From: Tetrahymena elliotti 4EA | Lineage: Eukaryota > Ciliophora > Oligohymenophorea > Hymenostomatida > Tetrahymenidae | Direction: 5' to 3' | DNA: 64,000 nucleotides | Assembly (NCBI GenBank): GCA_000231825.2 | Contig: JH720312.1 | Coordinates: 898,236-962,235 of the forward strand | Shown here: positions 37,901-50,821 of the stretch, one piece after another | How the letters are laid out: each line of letters opens with the position of its first letter | How positions within the stretch are numbered: the stretch's first letter is position 1 | Position numbers and translations under genes: made by a program | Notes under the pieces: model-generated | Told to the model about the DNA's origin: nothing | Databases searched by the model: none | What the model saw: only the letters and a program-made list of their open reading frames with translations

Positions 37901-38257
37901 ATATGCCTAGGCTTCTAATTCAGAGTCTAAGTCTTTAACCAATTAATAAGTTCCCTTGCTGCTGTATGGTTACACTAATATATTAGAAATCTTAATAGTT
38001 TGGTTAATTCTACTAAGCTGGAATTATGAAAACAACTTTTATCTTAGACTCACTTCATCATAATAAAATTAATTGTAATTATACTAATTTATTCTGGGTT
38101 CATTTAGAAGTAAGGAGTATCTCTCAATCATTAAAAAATCACAATACTCATTAAATATAATATTATAATCAACAAGGCTGTCTAACTTTTAATTTAGCTT
38201 GTTAAAATAATCAGTCTTGCATATTTTATTTAGCAAGTTAACTTCTGTTTTATACAT
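34905..38257 (-). CDS. Ankyrin-repeat protein fused to an Rrp6-like 3'-5' exonuclease, 1079 aa
   Basis: Three exons on the minus strand: 36952-38257, 35792-36903 and 34905-35726. The introns are 48 and 65 nt, with phases agreeing. Residues 1-205 form an N-terminal region without known motif. Residues about 220-650 carry ankyrin repeats (RTPFYLACFLGNMPIIEFLY, GNTPLLSAASSDARDSLRVL, GETPLFLAARYGHIENLKAL). Residues about 885-1045 form a DEDDy exonuclease domain of the Rrp6/EXOSC10 type: GVDLEYY (Asp898, Glu900), HGCENDIKWL (Asp960), DWRIRPLPTPMMNYARVD (Tyr1027, Asp1031). All catalytic residues are present, so it should trim RNA or DNA 3' ends using two metals. The HRDC domain of Rrp6 is absent; the protein ends soon after the catalytic domain. 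The ankyrin part probably recruits a protein partner. Confidence 0.82.
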
Positions 38258-38748
38258 TTATCTATCTTTCTATTTATTTGCTTTTAAAGAGACTTAAAGT
38301 GATTAAATATTGAAAGTTAACAAAACGATTCTTATTGTCAAATATTTTTTAGATTTTATGATAAATACTAAAGTAGTATCTTTTAACAAACACATAATTA
38401 AATTGTTAAAAAGTAGATAAAAAATAAAGTAGGTTTTTTAGTTTAAAAATATCTTTGATACAATTAAAATTATTGTAATTTCTACTTTGTAGATAAAAAA
38501 TTAATACTTATTTAATATTATTTATTGTTGGCAACTTTTATTTTTGACTAATAAGGAGAGAGGAGAGAGAAACTTAAATATTTTGAATTGTTGGTTTTTT
38601 TTTAATGATTTTAAAAAATTAAACACTATTTAAGATTCAAAAGATTTTTTTAAATTCTAAACAGTAATTATAAGATAATCAAAAAAAAAAAGTTTTGCAT
38701 TTATTAGGGTAGAAATAATATTGTAAAGTTTAGATTTAGCTCAAAGGA
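38258..38748. other. Divergent intergenic region
   Basis: This promoter region is shared by the ankyrin-exonuclease gene (-) and the Sfi1-like gene (+). It is AT-rich, with a purine run (aaggagagaggagagagaaa) near 38555. No further feature is supported. Confidence 0.45.
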
Positions 38749-41700
38749 ATGAATGAAGAAGAATTAAATGAATAGGACGAAGAAGGGATCAAAGTATTGA
38801 ATTAAAAATTGATTAAGAAAGCCTTTAGTGAATGGAAATAAAGATTAGATTATAAAAAAGTAATTTGATTTCTAGGTTAATATCTAAATAATTATGAAAA
38901 ATTTAAAATAGAATATGTTTAGGAAACTAGTTATTGCACGTTATGAGATAGAATTTAAAAGAAAGAAAAAAATATTTGAATATTTGTAATATAACAAATC
39001 ATATTCTTATAATATGAGGTAATTATAGACTTGATTTATGCTTAATTATCAAATCTTATTATTATTTTTAGAATTCTTTTAATGGAGCAGGCAGCAAGAA
39101 GAAACTAAAAACTAAAGGAGAATGTATTTGATGGGTTTCGAAAAATAAAATAAAAGAAAGAGATAAGATCTGAATTTTTTGCTAAGATGTGCTATTTCTA
39201 TCACGATTTTATCTTACATAAGTACTTTAATATCATTAAAAATCAAAGAGAGCTTATATGGGAGTAGGACTTTAAAAAATAAAAAGCAATTATATTTTGG
39301 AAATAAAAACTTTAAGGCAAATATTTTTAGCATTTAAAGTAAGTTAAAATTTTCAAACTTCAAATTGATAGAGAAGTTTAAAAGAAAATTAATATTTGTA
39401 AATTAATATTTAAGAAGACTCATGCAAGAGTTGTAATTTAAAAACTGAGAGATAATGTAAATAGAAGAGCATTGGTAAAGCTCTAAATATAATAAATCTA
39501 AAATATAAAACTTAAGTAATATTTTGAAAGGCTAAAAAAACATATGGAGAAATAGTAAATAAAATAGAAGAGGTTGTTGTTAGCTGATAATTACTAGTAA
39601 ATTAGATTGGCAGGTTTAATCAAACAAAAATTCTTTGGTTTGTTGAAAATAGTTGTAAAAGAAAACTAAGAATTTGATAGAAAAAGAAGCCTCCTTTAGA
39701 AGAAAGTGCTAAAGAAATATTTTAGTTCTTTTTTAGATTAACTTGAATATAACTTTAATGTTAATATTTACTATGCAGTTAAGCATTTTGAGAAAAAGAT
39801 AACCAATAAATTTTTTACTGCACTCAAACTTTATTAAAAAATAGTTCATTATCATAAAATAAAAAATTAAAGAAAAATAAAGTATTTAGTCAAAGATGTG
39901 TTTAATTCATTTAAAAGCTATTGGTAAAAGTGCTAATTAGAGACTAAAAAGAGATACATAATTACTAGATCTAGATAAAAATTTGTAAAGCAGTTTGTAT
40001 GGAGAAAATGGAGAGATCAGCTTTTAATAAAGTAAGCTGAAGGAGAGAAACAAAAAGATATTTAGGACATTTCAAATAAATTGTACTTGAGGAAATCATT
40101 TTAAATTCTAAAAAATTATTAAATTTAATAGTATATTAAAAAAAATTAAAAGATAAAAATAAACAAACACTTGCTAAACAAATATTTTTAGTTTGTTCTT
40201 AAGTTTTATTTAAGAAAAAAATCTATCTAAGAAAAAGAAAGGCAGTCAAGAAAATTTTACTTTATAAAATCTGTAAAATAAGGCTTCTAGGAAATGAAGA
40301 AGAATTATCTTATGAAAAAGGAAATCATAAACAAAATAAAACAAAAAGAATAATAAAATAATTCTCTGTTGGCTAAATAAATATTTTAAACACTTTTATA
40401 AAATAAGATAAATAAATAGTAAAAGAAAGTTAAATATGAGCACTTTTTAAATAAAATAATTGATAAATAGTAAATTTAAATTTTTAATGCTTTAAAGCAA
40501 TATTCAAAAACTAAATTATTTAAAAAAATTGATAATGAGAAACATTAAAAAACAATTTAATGTGGGCTTTTGTAAAGAATATTATAGAAATGGAAGAATT
40601 TGACTTGTCTAAGAAAAAATAAAAGAACTTTCTTTTTAGAGAAACAAAACATTATTGCTAAAAAAATAGGTTTTAAGAGATTTGAAAAAAATATCAAGGA
40701 ATAAAGAATATGCAAGTAAAAGCTGAGAGCTTTAAAGTTAAAGAAAATGATTAAAGTAAAAAAATTAATTTTTACTCACCTGAAATAGTTTTTATGGAAG
40801 AAGTAAATTAAAAAACAAGACATCAAAGAAAAAGAAAATATTTATTTGGCAAAACTCTTAATTAAATCTCTATTTGCTTGGAAGCTTTACTTAAAAGCTG
40901 TAAAATTATTTTCAATTTATAAGTTTTAATCTAAATCTTTTTTTATTCAAAAAGCTTAAAAGAGCAAAGTAAAAAGTCAAGTATGCAGTTGTGCATTGGT
41001 CTTAACAGAAAAAAAGGATTTCTTTTTAAAAAATGAAAGAATTTTTGCAGATAAAGAAATAAAAAAGACAAGAAGAATTGGATGCTTTTAGCTTACATGT
41101 TTCACATAAGTAAAATGAAGGTAACTTAAATTTTTTTATGAGGATTTTGTTTAATTTTTTTATTTATTTTTTTTAGTTTTGAAAAAAATAATTATGATGG
41201 GAATCTAAATTAAAGAAAGTAAGATCAAATGCTAGAAAAATGATTACGTTAAGATTAAAGTAAGGGAATAGGATTTAGCTTTTAAGTATGGTAGAAAATG
41301 GTTAGATTTTTATGAAAGAAGGAAGGTCTTAAAGTAATAAATAAATAAGAAAAAGTTTAAAGAATAATAAGTCAAAGAAGTTATCATCTTTGACAAAAGC
41401 AATAAAAGATAGCATACTCATCAGATGAGTTTTTTTCCTAATTAATAATAAAACAAAGAATCATTTTAAAATGACTCTATCAATAATTAATAACAAAATA
41501 AATAGGTTTAATTCTAATAACATACACCAAATAGTCATTCTCACCAAAAAAATCCAACTTTCAGGTAAGGATCTGAAGATAAAGCAAATGAAATACTTAA
41601 CTGGTTTGATAAAGAATTTTTAGTTAAAGATAAGCTTGTACCTAAAAAGATAGGAAGCTTAAATGCATATCAAAATTAAGATACAATATAAATTTAGAGA

Positions 41701-42165
41701 TAAGGTGGAAATTTAAGAATAAATTAAAATAATATGAGTAATAAAATAGCTCAAGAAAATATAACTACAACTAAATAATAATAATTTTCTTAAAATTAAA
41801 AATTAACAAATAATATATTTAACCAAATAAATGAAGTTAAAGTTGAGCCACCTAAGAGCTAGAAAAATCTCTCTGGATGTTTCTAAAATTAATCTATTTA
41901 ACAAATTAAAGTACCAAATATTGTTTAAAATGCATAACTAAATCCTAATAATGTCCTTCATTTAAGCAACATAGCTTAGCTATTAGATTAAGATCACTCC
42001 ACAAGTATCCTTGAGGATATTAAAGAAAAAAATAAATAATTAGAATAAATAATTGCAGATTACTAAAATAAAAAGCAGTAGGGAAATAATGTGAGGGCTT
42101 CAGAACTAAAAGCTTTAATACAAGAAAAACTTTTAGAAATTAAGCAGTTAAAAAGTAATATATGA
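38749..42165 (+). CDS. Sfi1-like centrin-binding-repeat protein, 1066 aa
   Basis: Five exons: 38749-38859, 38912-39018, 39072-40899, 40955-41120 and 41177-42165, with introns of 52-56 nt. Residues about 10-800 are long Lys-rich helices with repeated aromatic/leucine units spaced about 25-35 residues, often with Trp: AFSEWKQRL, VFNSFKSYWQK, QFVWRKWRDQLL, SLFAWKLYLK, YAVVHWSQQKK. This is the pattern of Sfi1 repeats, each of which binds one centrin. The last 300 residues are Gln/Asn/Ser-rich and end in a helical segment (ELKALIQEKLLEIKQLKSN). Sfi1-repeat proteins build centrin fibres at spindle poles and basal bodies, and ciliates have expanded families of them. The intron at 40900-40954 was placed because it joins SLFAWKLYLKA to KYAVVHWSQQKK in register. 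Repeat count was not established. Confidence 0.68.
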
Positions 42166-43050
42166 TGATACTCAAAAGTGAAATTATAAATTTTCTTTTA
42201 TTATTATTTACTCTGCACTCTCGTTAAAAATAAGGGTGCCATCTAAAATAATTTAGTTGGCATCGAGTAATATACCTTAATGACTCTAAAGTTAACCATC
42301 TTTATTTCTAGAAAAATATCTTTTTTTCAGGGTATAAAAACTATTCAATATCCCTCAAATATTTCATAAGAGGTGTCTTTATTAATAAGAACTTAAAGTA
42401 TTTTAAATAAAATATTTTAACTTGAAATAGAGTATCAAGTTAAATAATATAAAAATTATTAAAATTTAAAAATAGTAATTATCAAAAAAATCCTTCTTTT
42501 AAAATATCTAGTAGTTTTTTTGTAAAATATTTGGATTTTCTAAATTTTGGATGATGTCATGTAGTAAATAGAAGTGACTTATTTGTTATTTTTTAGTTGA
42601 ATTCAAATCACATTTTTTTAAAATGAAATTTGATGTTTCAATATCCCAAAAAATTTAAATTTAAATCATACAATATGTTATTTCAATTTTTTTTACTTTA
42701 AAATCTATGAATTTATTTTTTCTATTAGGCTAAAATATTTTTTTCAAACTGAAATAATTTTCATCATGAGAATTTCAAAACGATTGTATCAATTTATTAA
42801 TTATTTATTTGCTAATAAATGTTTTATTTACCAGTCTATGTGGATTTGGTTTTTAAACGATAATTTTTCAATAATTTGAAGAGATAGTAAAATTTAAAAT
42901 CATAAATATTTGTAAATTTTTGAAAAGAAATAAAAAAGTTTGGTATTTAATTAATAAACAAATAATAAGGATTTTACAAGATAAGATTCAAAAAATTGTA
43001 GATTTAAATAGGTTGGTTATTTAAAAGTATCAATTAAGCAGACATCGAAA
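42166..43050. other. Intergenic with a minus-strand coding-like island
   Basis: This is the spacer between two plus-strand genes. On the minus strand, about 42172-42355 contains an open frame with coding-like content (RYFSRNKDGQLQSHQGILL, then DANQIILDGTLIFNESAEQ) but no ATG; a TGA precedes it. The rest is AT-rich and empty. Confidence 0.4.
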
Positions 43051-46000
43051 ATGAATAGAGGAGGAGTTGACTTTCTTTCCCCAAATACTATCTCTTGTAT
43101 TATAGTTTTGAAAGAGTATTCTAGAAATGTAAATGAGTTAGATCCATCAAACCCTTTTGCTAATTTCTTGATCAATAAAATCATGGTATAAAATAAACAT
43201 TTATGGAATTTAAAAGAATATTTAGTATAAATAATTCATAAAGTAGTTAAATGAATTCATAGTTAACATCTTAACCAAAATATAATTAGAAATTAAATGA
43301 GGAAGATGAAGCATAGAGCAGTTCTCAATTTTTTAAAAAAATGATTAAAGAGACATAAAATTTTGATATAAGTGATAGATATAGAATTTAGGTAAAAATC
43401 GAATTATTTGGCTTTCTTTTACTAAGAGATATTGATATAGATTGACAAAAATATATGAAAATTATTTTAAAAATAAATTTAGATTGAAAGAATTTAATAA
43501 TTGCATGATTTATACAGCTATCTAGAAAATAGTAATTAATTTATAAATATCAACAGCAAAATTAATTAATTATTTTTTAAAAAAAGCTTTAAAAGAACTA
43601 AGATAAATGAGAATAATTAGAATAGAGCAGGGAAATATTATTGACATTTTTTTGAGGAGATCTTTATTGAATTTGCGTAGATGCGGATTCAGTGAAATGG
43701 TTAAATTATGGTAAAATTTCTTGGACTATAAAAATGATGAGTATAAACTAAAGAAGAATGGTTAAAATGTGTATTTAATAGATAAAAAATTGGAAGATTT
43801 ACAATTGAAAATTTTAAGTAATAAAAAAAATAATTCAATAATTTTTAAAATGTTAAAATATTTTAATTTTATTTAAATAAGATTTTGATAATTGCTACGG
43901 GTATAATGAAATTTAAAAGTAAATAGAGGGCTTGGAGAATGGCAGAATAAATGATAAAATAAGTTACTTGAAAGCATAAAATGAAGCAAAAAATTAGCAT
44001 CCATTAGCAGCTTTAGATAATATGCACAGATATTTTGATAAATAACTTGAAATGCTCTTCTTTTCTGACAAGCAGGTATATTCACTTTAATAAATACCTT
44101 TAAATTTTTCAATGCCTTATTTATTAATAATAAATAAAGAAGTTAATTTCATAGTCAGTCTAATGAAAAAACACTCCAATATTTTTTATTTTATGTTAAA
44201 TAGGGTGAATAATAGGTTGCATATAATTAGAGTAAAGTTAATCACTGCATTTTGAATTTAGCATATTTAAATTTGTAAATGGGATTTGTCGACGAATGCT
44301 TGAAGAGTCTCAGTGAGGCAATGCGTATTTCATAGAATAACTAGGATGATGAAAGTATAAATCATTGTATTATGTATTTATATGAAATTTCTAGTTTGCT
44401 TTCTCATCACTAAGACACTATTCAGCTTACTTAGCATGCTATTTGCCATTCAGTTAATATACAATCTAATCCTCTTTTGATTCTCTACTCATGTCTCTCA
44501 TATGCTAAGTTTTCTAAGAGCTATGACTTGACTAATAATAAAACAACAGACATTCTTAAGTAGAACAACATTAAATGGATTGACTTATTGCATTTCTCTA
44601 TTAGAAAAATCATTTAAAATTATGAAAATTATTTACTTCCTGGTAGAAAGCAATCCAAGTATGTTCTGCTACAAATACCAAGATCTCTAGAATTCATGAT
44701 AAAGTCTTAAATATTTGATTCACAAAATTAGCCTGCATTAGTTGATTTGCTTATTAACAACGTTTATGAGACAACTCCTCAAGTCTTAGTTGCAAATAAA
44801 AACCTACAGATCCTTTTCGATATTGCTATCAGACAAGTAAGCTAAATTACATTTCTTGTCTAAAATTAATTTGAATTAAAAATAAATAAGTTAATTACTG
44901 CATTTCAATATTTTAAGGCAGATTTTATTGTTGTTGTCTTTCATGAAAAACTTAAAAAAATATTTTATGATAAAAATAGATTGACTGGGATTTAGATAAG
45001 AGTGTTACACTATTTTAGAAGCTTTATGAAATGATGAATAACATGTTGAAGCCTTTATATTAGTTTTATTTATACTATTCAAATGCTAAAATGTTTTTAA
45101 ATAGAATGGAAATAGCATCTAGCAGATTCATGTTAGAACTGATGATTGACACATTTTAAAATAATTTGATTGACCCATTATTAAATGCCAAAATACAATA
45201 AATCCACATTGAGATTTTAATCAAAGAAAATAAGCATTCAGAAGCATATTAAGCTATTCTATAAAATATAAAGTATAATGAGCAGAGCGGTTTTCATAAG
45301 GAACTTTTAACTTAATCTTATATTTACTTAATCATGCTTAAATACTAAACTAGGGATTTCTTTTCAGGATTAACTCTTATTTAGCAAGTCTTAAAAAAAA
45401 CTAAATTATATGGCCTCTATGAGTAATATTCTGTTGCTAAATTATATAAAGTTCTCATACTAATTCATATGGGATATATAAGTTCTACTCTTAAGATAAT
45501 AAAAAGTATTTTTAAATTATGATTTTTATGCTCATTAATATCAATTTATAATTTGTAGATATTGAAGAAAAGTGGTTGACAAATTTCAGTTAAAAGACAT
45601 AAGCTTTCTTCTATTATGTAAAGTCCATTTTGTTATTAAAGATATCTACTGCATCAGATTCTTTAAATAAATGTAAAATTATTTTAACCTTGTTGTTAAA
45701 ACTTATTAACTATTTTTTACTTTAAAAATAATAGAAATTTTTGATGAAATTAGAAAAAATGCACTCTAATGTTTAAATAAATCTCTAGAATTTTACTTAA
45801 ATTTGAATTGTTTATTAGAAATAAGAGAAATATACTACTTGCAAGCTCGCATCTATGATGAATTACCTTAGTCTAGCCATAGAGAAAGTACAGCTTTTTA
45901 TTTTGTATAATGTGATGAAATGATAAGTTAAAACTAGACCAATTCGTATATCTCTACTTACCACATCTAAGATCTTTCATTGTATTAAATTTAGCTTGCT

Positions 46001-46093
46001 CTCAGCTAAGTTTTTAAAAAAACTTTTAAAATAGTAAATTTACCATCTATAATAGGTACTTACTCTACAAATTTAAATCCTCAAAGTTAGTGA
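43051..46093 (+). CDS. APC5: Anaphase-promoting complex subunit 5 (APC5), 789 aa
   Basis: Nine exons: 43051-43185, 43263-43391, 43483-43531, 43587-43817, 43882-44075, 44204-44836, 44980-45505, 45559-45672 and 45735-46093. All introns are GT-AG and phases are consistent. The N-terminus (FLSPNTISCIIVLKEYS) resembles the APC5 opening TPYKIAVLVLLNEMS. Then comes GNIIDIFLRRSLLNLRRCGF, like the family's ILGLFLRRMxLAYxxLSF. The APC5 core TPR motif is clear: GFVDECLKSLSEAMRISQNN followed by DDESINHCIMYLYE. The C-terminal FYLNLNCLLEIREIYYLQAR matches the FYEKCxDxxxVQEVYYLKAR end segment. APC5 is a TPR scaffold subunit of the APC/C ubiquitin ligase. Length agrees (human 755 aa). The exact boundaries of exons 3 and 7 are inferred by phase and sense. 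Confidence 0.78.
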
Positions 46094-47577
46094 ACAAGTC
46101 TCTCTCTATACAGAAATTCAATAAATTTTGAGAATAAGATAAAATAAATTAAAAAAATAATAGATTTATACATTATCCAAAAACATTTTTTAATATCCAT
46201 AAAATATATTAGTTTCTATTTATCTCATATAATTTATTTTCAAATTACTTCTAAAATAATTCAAGAAACTCATTCATCCTTTAATAATTAATTCAACTTA
46301 TTAAAATAAATAAATCTAAAGAATAAATGCATTGATTCTAATAATATTTTTAAAATTAAAATTATTTACCAATAAAAATATCTGTTTCTAGAAAAAACCC
46401 CAATTTTCATTTTTACAAACCTCAAAACTATTTGAGTAACTGAAATTATTTATTAAAAAATGTATGTTAATATCATACAGAATATATTATAGTCTTGTAA
46501 AATATTTTTTTCTATAAATCTAAACAAATAAACAGAGATAAATTGAACTTAATTTGATTAACGAGATTAAGTTTTAAAAAATCTTTAGTTTTACATAAAT
46601 TATTTTATCAGATGAATTTCTATCTTGTTTTAGTTAATTCTACGTGCTTGTTTAAATTGAGAAAGAACTGTTTTTTGTAGAAAAATAAATGAGGATTGAT
46701 AATCAAATCAAAAAGATTCAAAAATTTACAAAAAATGAGAAGAAGATAAAATAAGATTTAAAATTGAAATTAATTTTTAAACATTTTAAAGATTGAAAGT
46801 TAGTTACAAATTTTTAAGAAATCAGAAAATATAGAAAAGTTTTTTGCCAGATTTTTATAATTTATGTCAGTATATCTGCCTGCTTCTTTTAATTTAAAAT
46901 TAATTAATTCTAAATTTAATCAATTAGTATTTTGTCGTCAATTATTTTTTTCTAATTTAATAGTTTGTTGGATTGTGATATCTAAATGAACTCTACATTC
47001 ATTTTCGTAAAAATTAATATTTTGATCAAACATTAGATTTTGAATGGATTTATTCTATTTCGAGTTGCAAGACTCCATTTAAAAATATTTGTTAATGAAT
47101 CCATCTTTTAATATTATTAAATGAAGCAAAATTTCTTCTTTTCATTCATTTAGACATAAACATAAACAACTTGAGTTGTTAAATAAATAAGCAAACAAAC
47201 AAAATACGAAATGAATGAAAATAATTAATAAGAGTGTATCAATCAATCAATGAATTGGATTTATAATAAAAAAGAAGCAAAATCATAGCTTGATTTAATC
47301 AAAAAATAATAAATAAATCAAAAAGGAAACTTTTTTTATCAATTTAATAGTTTTTCAACTCTAATTAAACCAGTTGAATAATTTTTGAAGCTACTGAGAG
47401 AAAACAAATATTTTTGAATATAGCACTTTCATAAACGGACAAAATATTTAGAAACATAAATCTTAGCATCAAATCATTTTGAGGAGAATAGTCATAGAGA
47501 AGAATTTCAACTTAAGAATTTGAAAGACATTAAAATTAAGAAATAAACACTAAAGAATATTTAAAAAATAATATCAG
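46094..47577. other. Intergenic
   Basis: About 1.5 kb of AT-rich DNA between two plus-strand genes. Composition is slightly less biased near 46600-46680, but no frame with sensible content was found on either strand. It includes A-rich runs with tandem aaac/aaat units near 47180-47215. The last few hundred bases should be the kinase promoter. Confidence 0.4.
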
Positions 47578-50143
47578 ATGAACTAATATAAGTTATTGTC
47601 AAAGAAAGGAGAAGGTACATTTTCAGAAGTACTCAAAGCGCAATCCCTTAAAGAAGGCAAGTTTGTAGCTATTAAATGCATGAAAAACCACTTTAATTCA
47701 ATTGAATAAGTTTAAAGATTAAAGGAAATATAGGCTTTGAGAAAAGTTTCACCTCACCCTCATATTATTAAATTAATCGAAGTACTTTATGATGAGCCTA
47801 CAGGTCGTTTGGCTCTTGTTTTCGAGTTGATGGATCAGAATTTATATGAAGCAATTAGAGGAAAGAAACAATATTTAAATTAATAGAAGGTAATGAATCT
47901 TATAATTAACTTTAGGTTATTCTTTATTTCTTTCCCATTATTTCACTGTAAAAGTTGAAATCCTCAATCACATTTGCTTACTAAATCCTTTGAAAGTAAG
48001 TACATATAAATTGAATAAAACAAAATCCAACACTACAAATCTAAGAAAGCATAATCAATTAGTTACAAAAGTCTAAAGAAATATTTTTGAGAAAAAAATT
48101 TGAACAGACTTTTAAAATATAAATAATAAATTGCTTTTAAGAATATTTTAATTTTAAATATTATTATGATGATGAAGCAAATTTCAATGCAAATACAATT
48201 TAATCAGTAGAATTTTTTTAATTTATTATTTAAATTATTCAAAATTTTTAGTTGTTCCTTTCTTTATTTATCTGCTTAAAAGCTTTACAATTTTTCTTAC
48301 CTTTCAATGGGAAAATAACAAACAAAACACAAAAAAGTCAAGTTCAACTGAAAATTTTAAGCAAAATACTTACTTAATATATTAGGCAATTAATTTAATT
48401 GATTGGGAGTAAATTTTTATTTATTACAATACTCTGTATTTGTTTAAATCAAATAGAAATTAACTCTAAAAGATTAATTCAAAACAATAATGGAATCATT
48501 TTAAAAGAAATATTTATTAAAATTGTGCTTAAAAATTTTTTAATTATGTTTTAGGTCAAGTTTTACATGTATTAGCTTCTTAAAGCTATAGATCATATGC
48601 ACAAAAAGGGGATATTCCACAGAGATATAAAACCAGAAAATATTTTACTTTTAGGAGATCACGTTAAATTAGCTGATTTTGGTAGTTGTAAGGGTATATA
48701 TTCTGAACATCCTTATACAGAATATATTTCAACTAGATGGTATCGTGCGCCTGAGTGTCTGTTAACAGATGGCTACTATTCTAGTAAAATGGATCTATGG
48801 GGAGTAGGTTGTGTTATGTTTGAGGTACTTAATATTTAGATTACATAAAATTTACCATTTTATTTTAACATTTAAAATTTGAATTTGATTATTGAACAAT
48901 TAAAAAAGATAAAAAAACTCAACTAATTTTTTAATTTAAATGTTAATCTTAAAAAGTAGAAAACCAATTCTATAAATTTTCCTTCAATTTTCAAACTTGT
49001 TTTAATTATTCCAAAGTGATAAAAGTGTTGGAAGATTCTTTCATCAAAAATGAAATAAAAAGATGAATGAAATTATTTTGTTTTAAATATTTTCATATTA
49101 ATTCAATATTTTTTGCGTTAAAGGTTATGAGTTTATTCCCACTTTTCCCTGGTAATGATGAACTAGATTAAGCACATAAGATTCATAATGTATTAGGAAC
49201 CCCAAATCCAAAAATATTGGAGCAGTTTTAAAAGCATGCCACACATATGGAACTTAACTTCCCTCCTAAAAAAGGAACTGGTATTGAAAAATTAGCACCA
49301 CATATTCCAAAGGATTGTGTAGATCTAATTTATAAATTATTATCTTATGATCCAGAAGAGAGAATTACTGCAGAGTAAGCTCTTTAACATCCTTATTTCC
49401 GTGATCTTTATCAGATGGATCAAGAAAACTAGTTACTTTTGTAGAGTACCATTACTTCAAAGACAAAACTTTCACCTAGCAATAACAGCAATATGTATAA
49501 TCGCACATTACCTGAAAATTAGTTAAATTTAAATTAAAGCACGAGCAATAATGCAAATAATAACCACACTAACTCTACTACTAAGTTAGAAGTATCACCT
49601 TAGCACCATGATTCTTAGTATTAATCTAAAAATCTTAACACTATGAAAATATACTCCCAAATTAGTGGCTAGGGTGGGTAAAATAATTCTTCTAATAGTA
49701 ATTTAAATAATACTACAAAATATAATCCTTATAGAGAAAGTGCTGAAAATGTATTCTATCCTGTCCTCACTATCAAAAAGGCTACAAATCCTTACCATAA
49801 GAAAAAGGGATAGCCAGCTCCATAGATTAAGAAAAATCAACACTAATAGTATCCATCATTTAATTTGAATTTAAAGATCGAAAGTAATTACAAAGATTCA
49901 GGAACCGATGAAGACGCTGATAACAACAATAAAAGCAAGCCTTAATTCTTGCCTCCTATTAAAAATTAAATGAATCCTAACCACATGATGTAAATGGATA
50001 CCAAAGCAAATATGATGAAAGGGTAGAATTCTGTGAAATAAAAACCAAACAATTAATACCCACCTTACAAGCAGAAGAAATCAAAAAAGTTCAATGAAGA
50101 ATATGTAATCCTGGGGAAAAAGCCAGTTTTTAACAAGTAATGA
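47578..50143 (+). CDS. MOK/LF4-type MAPK-related ciliary kinase, 533 aa
   Basis: Three exons, 47578-47889, 48555-48824 and 49124-50143, with introns of 665 and 299 nt. The kinase domain (residues 1-285) is intact: [12 protein letters not shown] glycine loop, VAIK (Lys33), REIQALR-like helix ([15 protein letters not shown]), FHRDIKPEN (Asp128), LADFGSC (Asp145), the TEY activation motif in [15 protein letters not shown] (Thr159-Tyr161) and [11 protein letters not shown]. It matches MOK (RAGE-1) in order and in specific residues such as [15 protein letters not shown] and [13 protein letters not shown]. The Chlamydomonas LF4 kinase and its ciliate relatives of this family limit cilium length. 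The C-terminal 245 residues are Asn/Gln/Ser-rich. TEY implies dual phosphorylation control. High confidence in the kinase family; a cilia role is by family knowledge. Confidence 0.9.
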
Positions 50144-50553
50144 AAAACAAGTAGAGTGAGTAACTAATTAGCTAACAAAAAGTAAATAGCAGTATATAAA
50201 AAAAAATTAATTATGATAAAAATAGCAAAAAGAAAGTGAGTAAGTAGATTAATCAATATGAAACTGTTTTAAACATTGGCTTGATTGATTAAGTAGAAGC
50301 ACTCAATTTTATTAAGAAAAGAAACTAAGATTATAAACACTTTTAAAACTTTAAAAAATTTACATGAGTATTCCATGTTTTATTATTTTCATTGTAATTT
50401 TAATATTTACAAAAATTAATAGTTCATGCATAATTTCATTCATTCATTTTCTAATTTTTTTCTATTATTCAAATTCTTTCAATTTTACATTTGAGTTAAA
50501 ATTAATATCTTATCCTCTATCATAATAATTTTTAAAATAACTAATTCACAAAA
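50144..50553. other. Intergenic
   Basis: 3' flank of the kinase gene and presumed promoter of the small gene that follows. AT-rich, no feature visible. Confidence 0.45.
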
Positions 50554-50821
50554 ATGACTAAAGAAGACATTCATTTTTCTAAATTCTTATTTCTAACAAC
50601 TTTAAGTTTGTAATTTGATGCATAACGTCAATATATTTAAAAAGAATTAGAGATTTATTTAAAAGTCATTTGACACAAATAATAAAATACCATTTTTGAT
50701 TTAGAAAAAGAAGGCATTGAGCATACATTTTAATCTTTAGGAATAGAAAAGTATTTTGGTTAATAAGAAGTTTTTTGAAATTCTAGCTGCTTATCTAAAG
50801 TAACCAAAAGATTTAACCTGA
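50554..50821 (+). CDS. Small hypothetical protein, 75 aa
   Basis: Two short exons, 50554-50664 and 50705-50821, are joined by a 40-nt intron (GTCATT...TTTAG) in phase 0. Without splicing the frame would hit TGA at 50668. The product begins MTKEDIHFSKFLFLTTLSLQ, contains FDAQRQYIQKELEIYLK and, in exon 2, ALSIHFNLQEQKSILVN and FFEILAAYLKQPKDLT. It looks like a small helical soluble protein. The coding sense of both halves supports the splice, but the donor GTCATT is non-canonical and the intron is the shortest in the window. Family not recognised. Confidence 0.45.

Noticed and set aside
43873..44112. 79-codon minus-strand frame
   Set aside because: Antisense to exon 5 of APC5, whose plus-strand frame matches the family.
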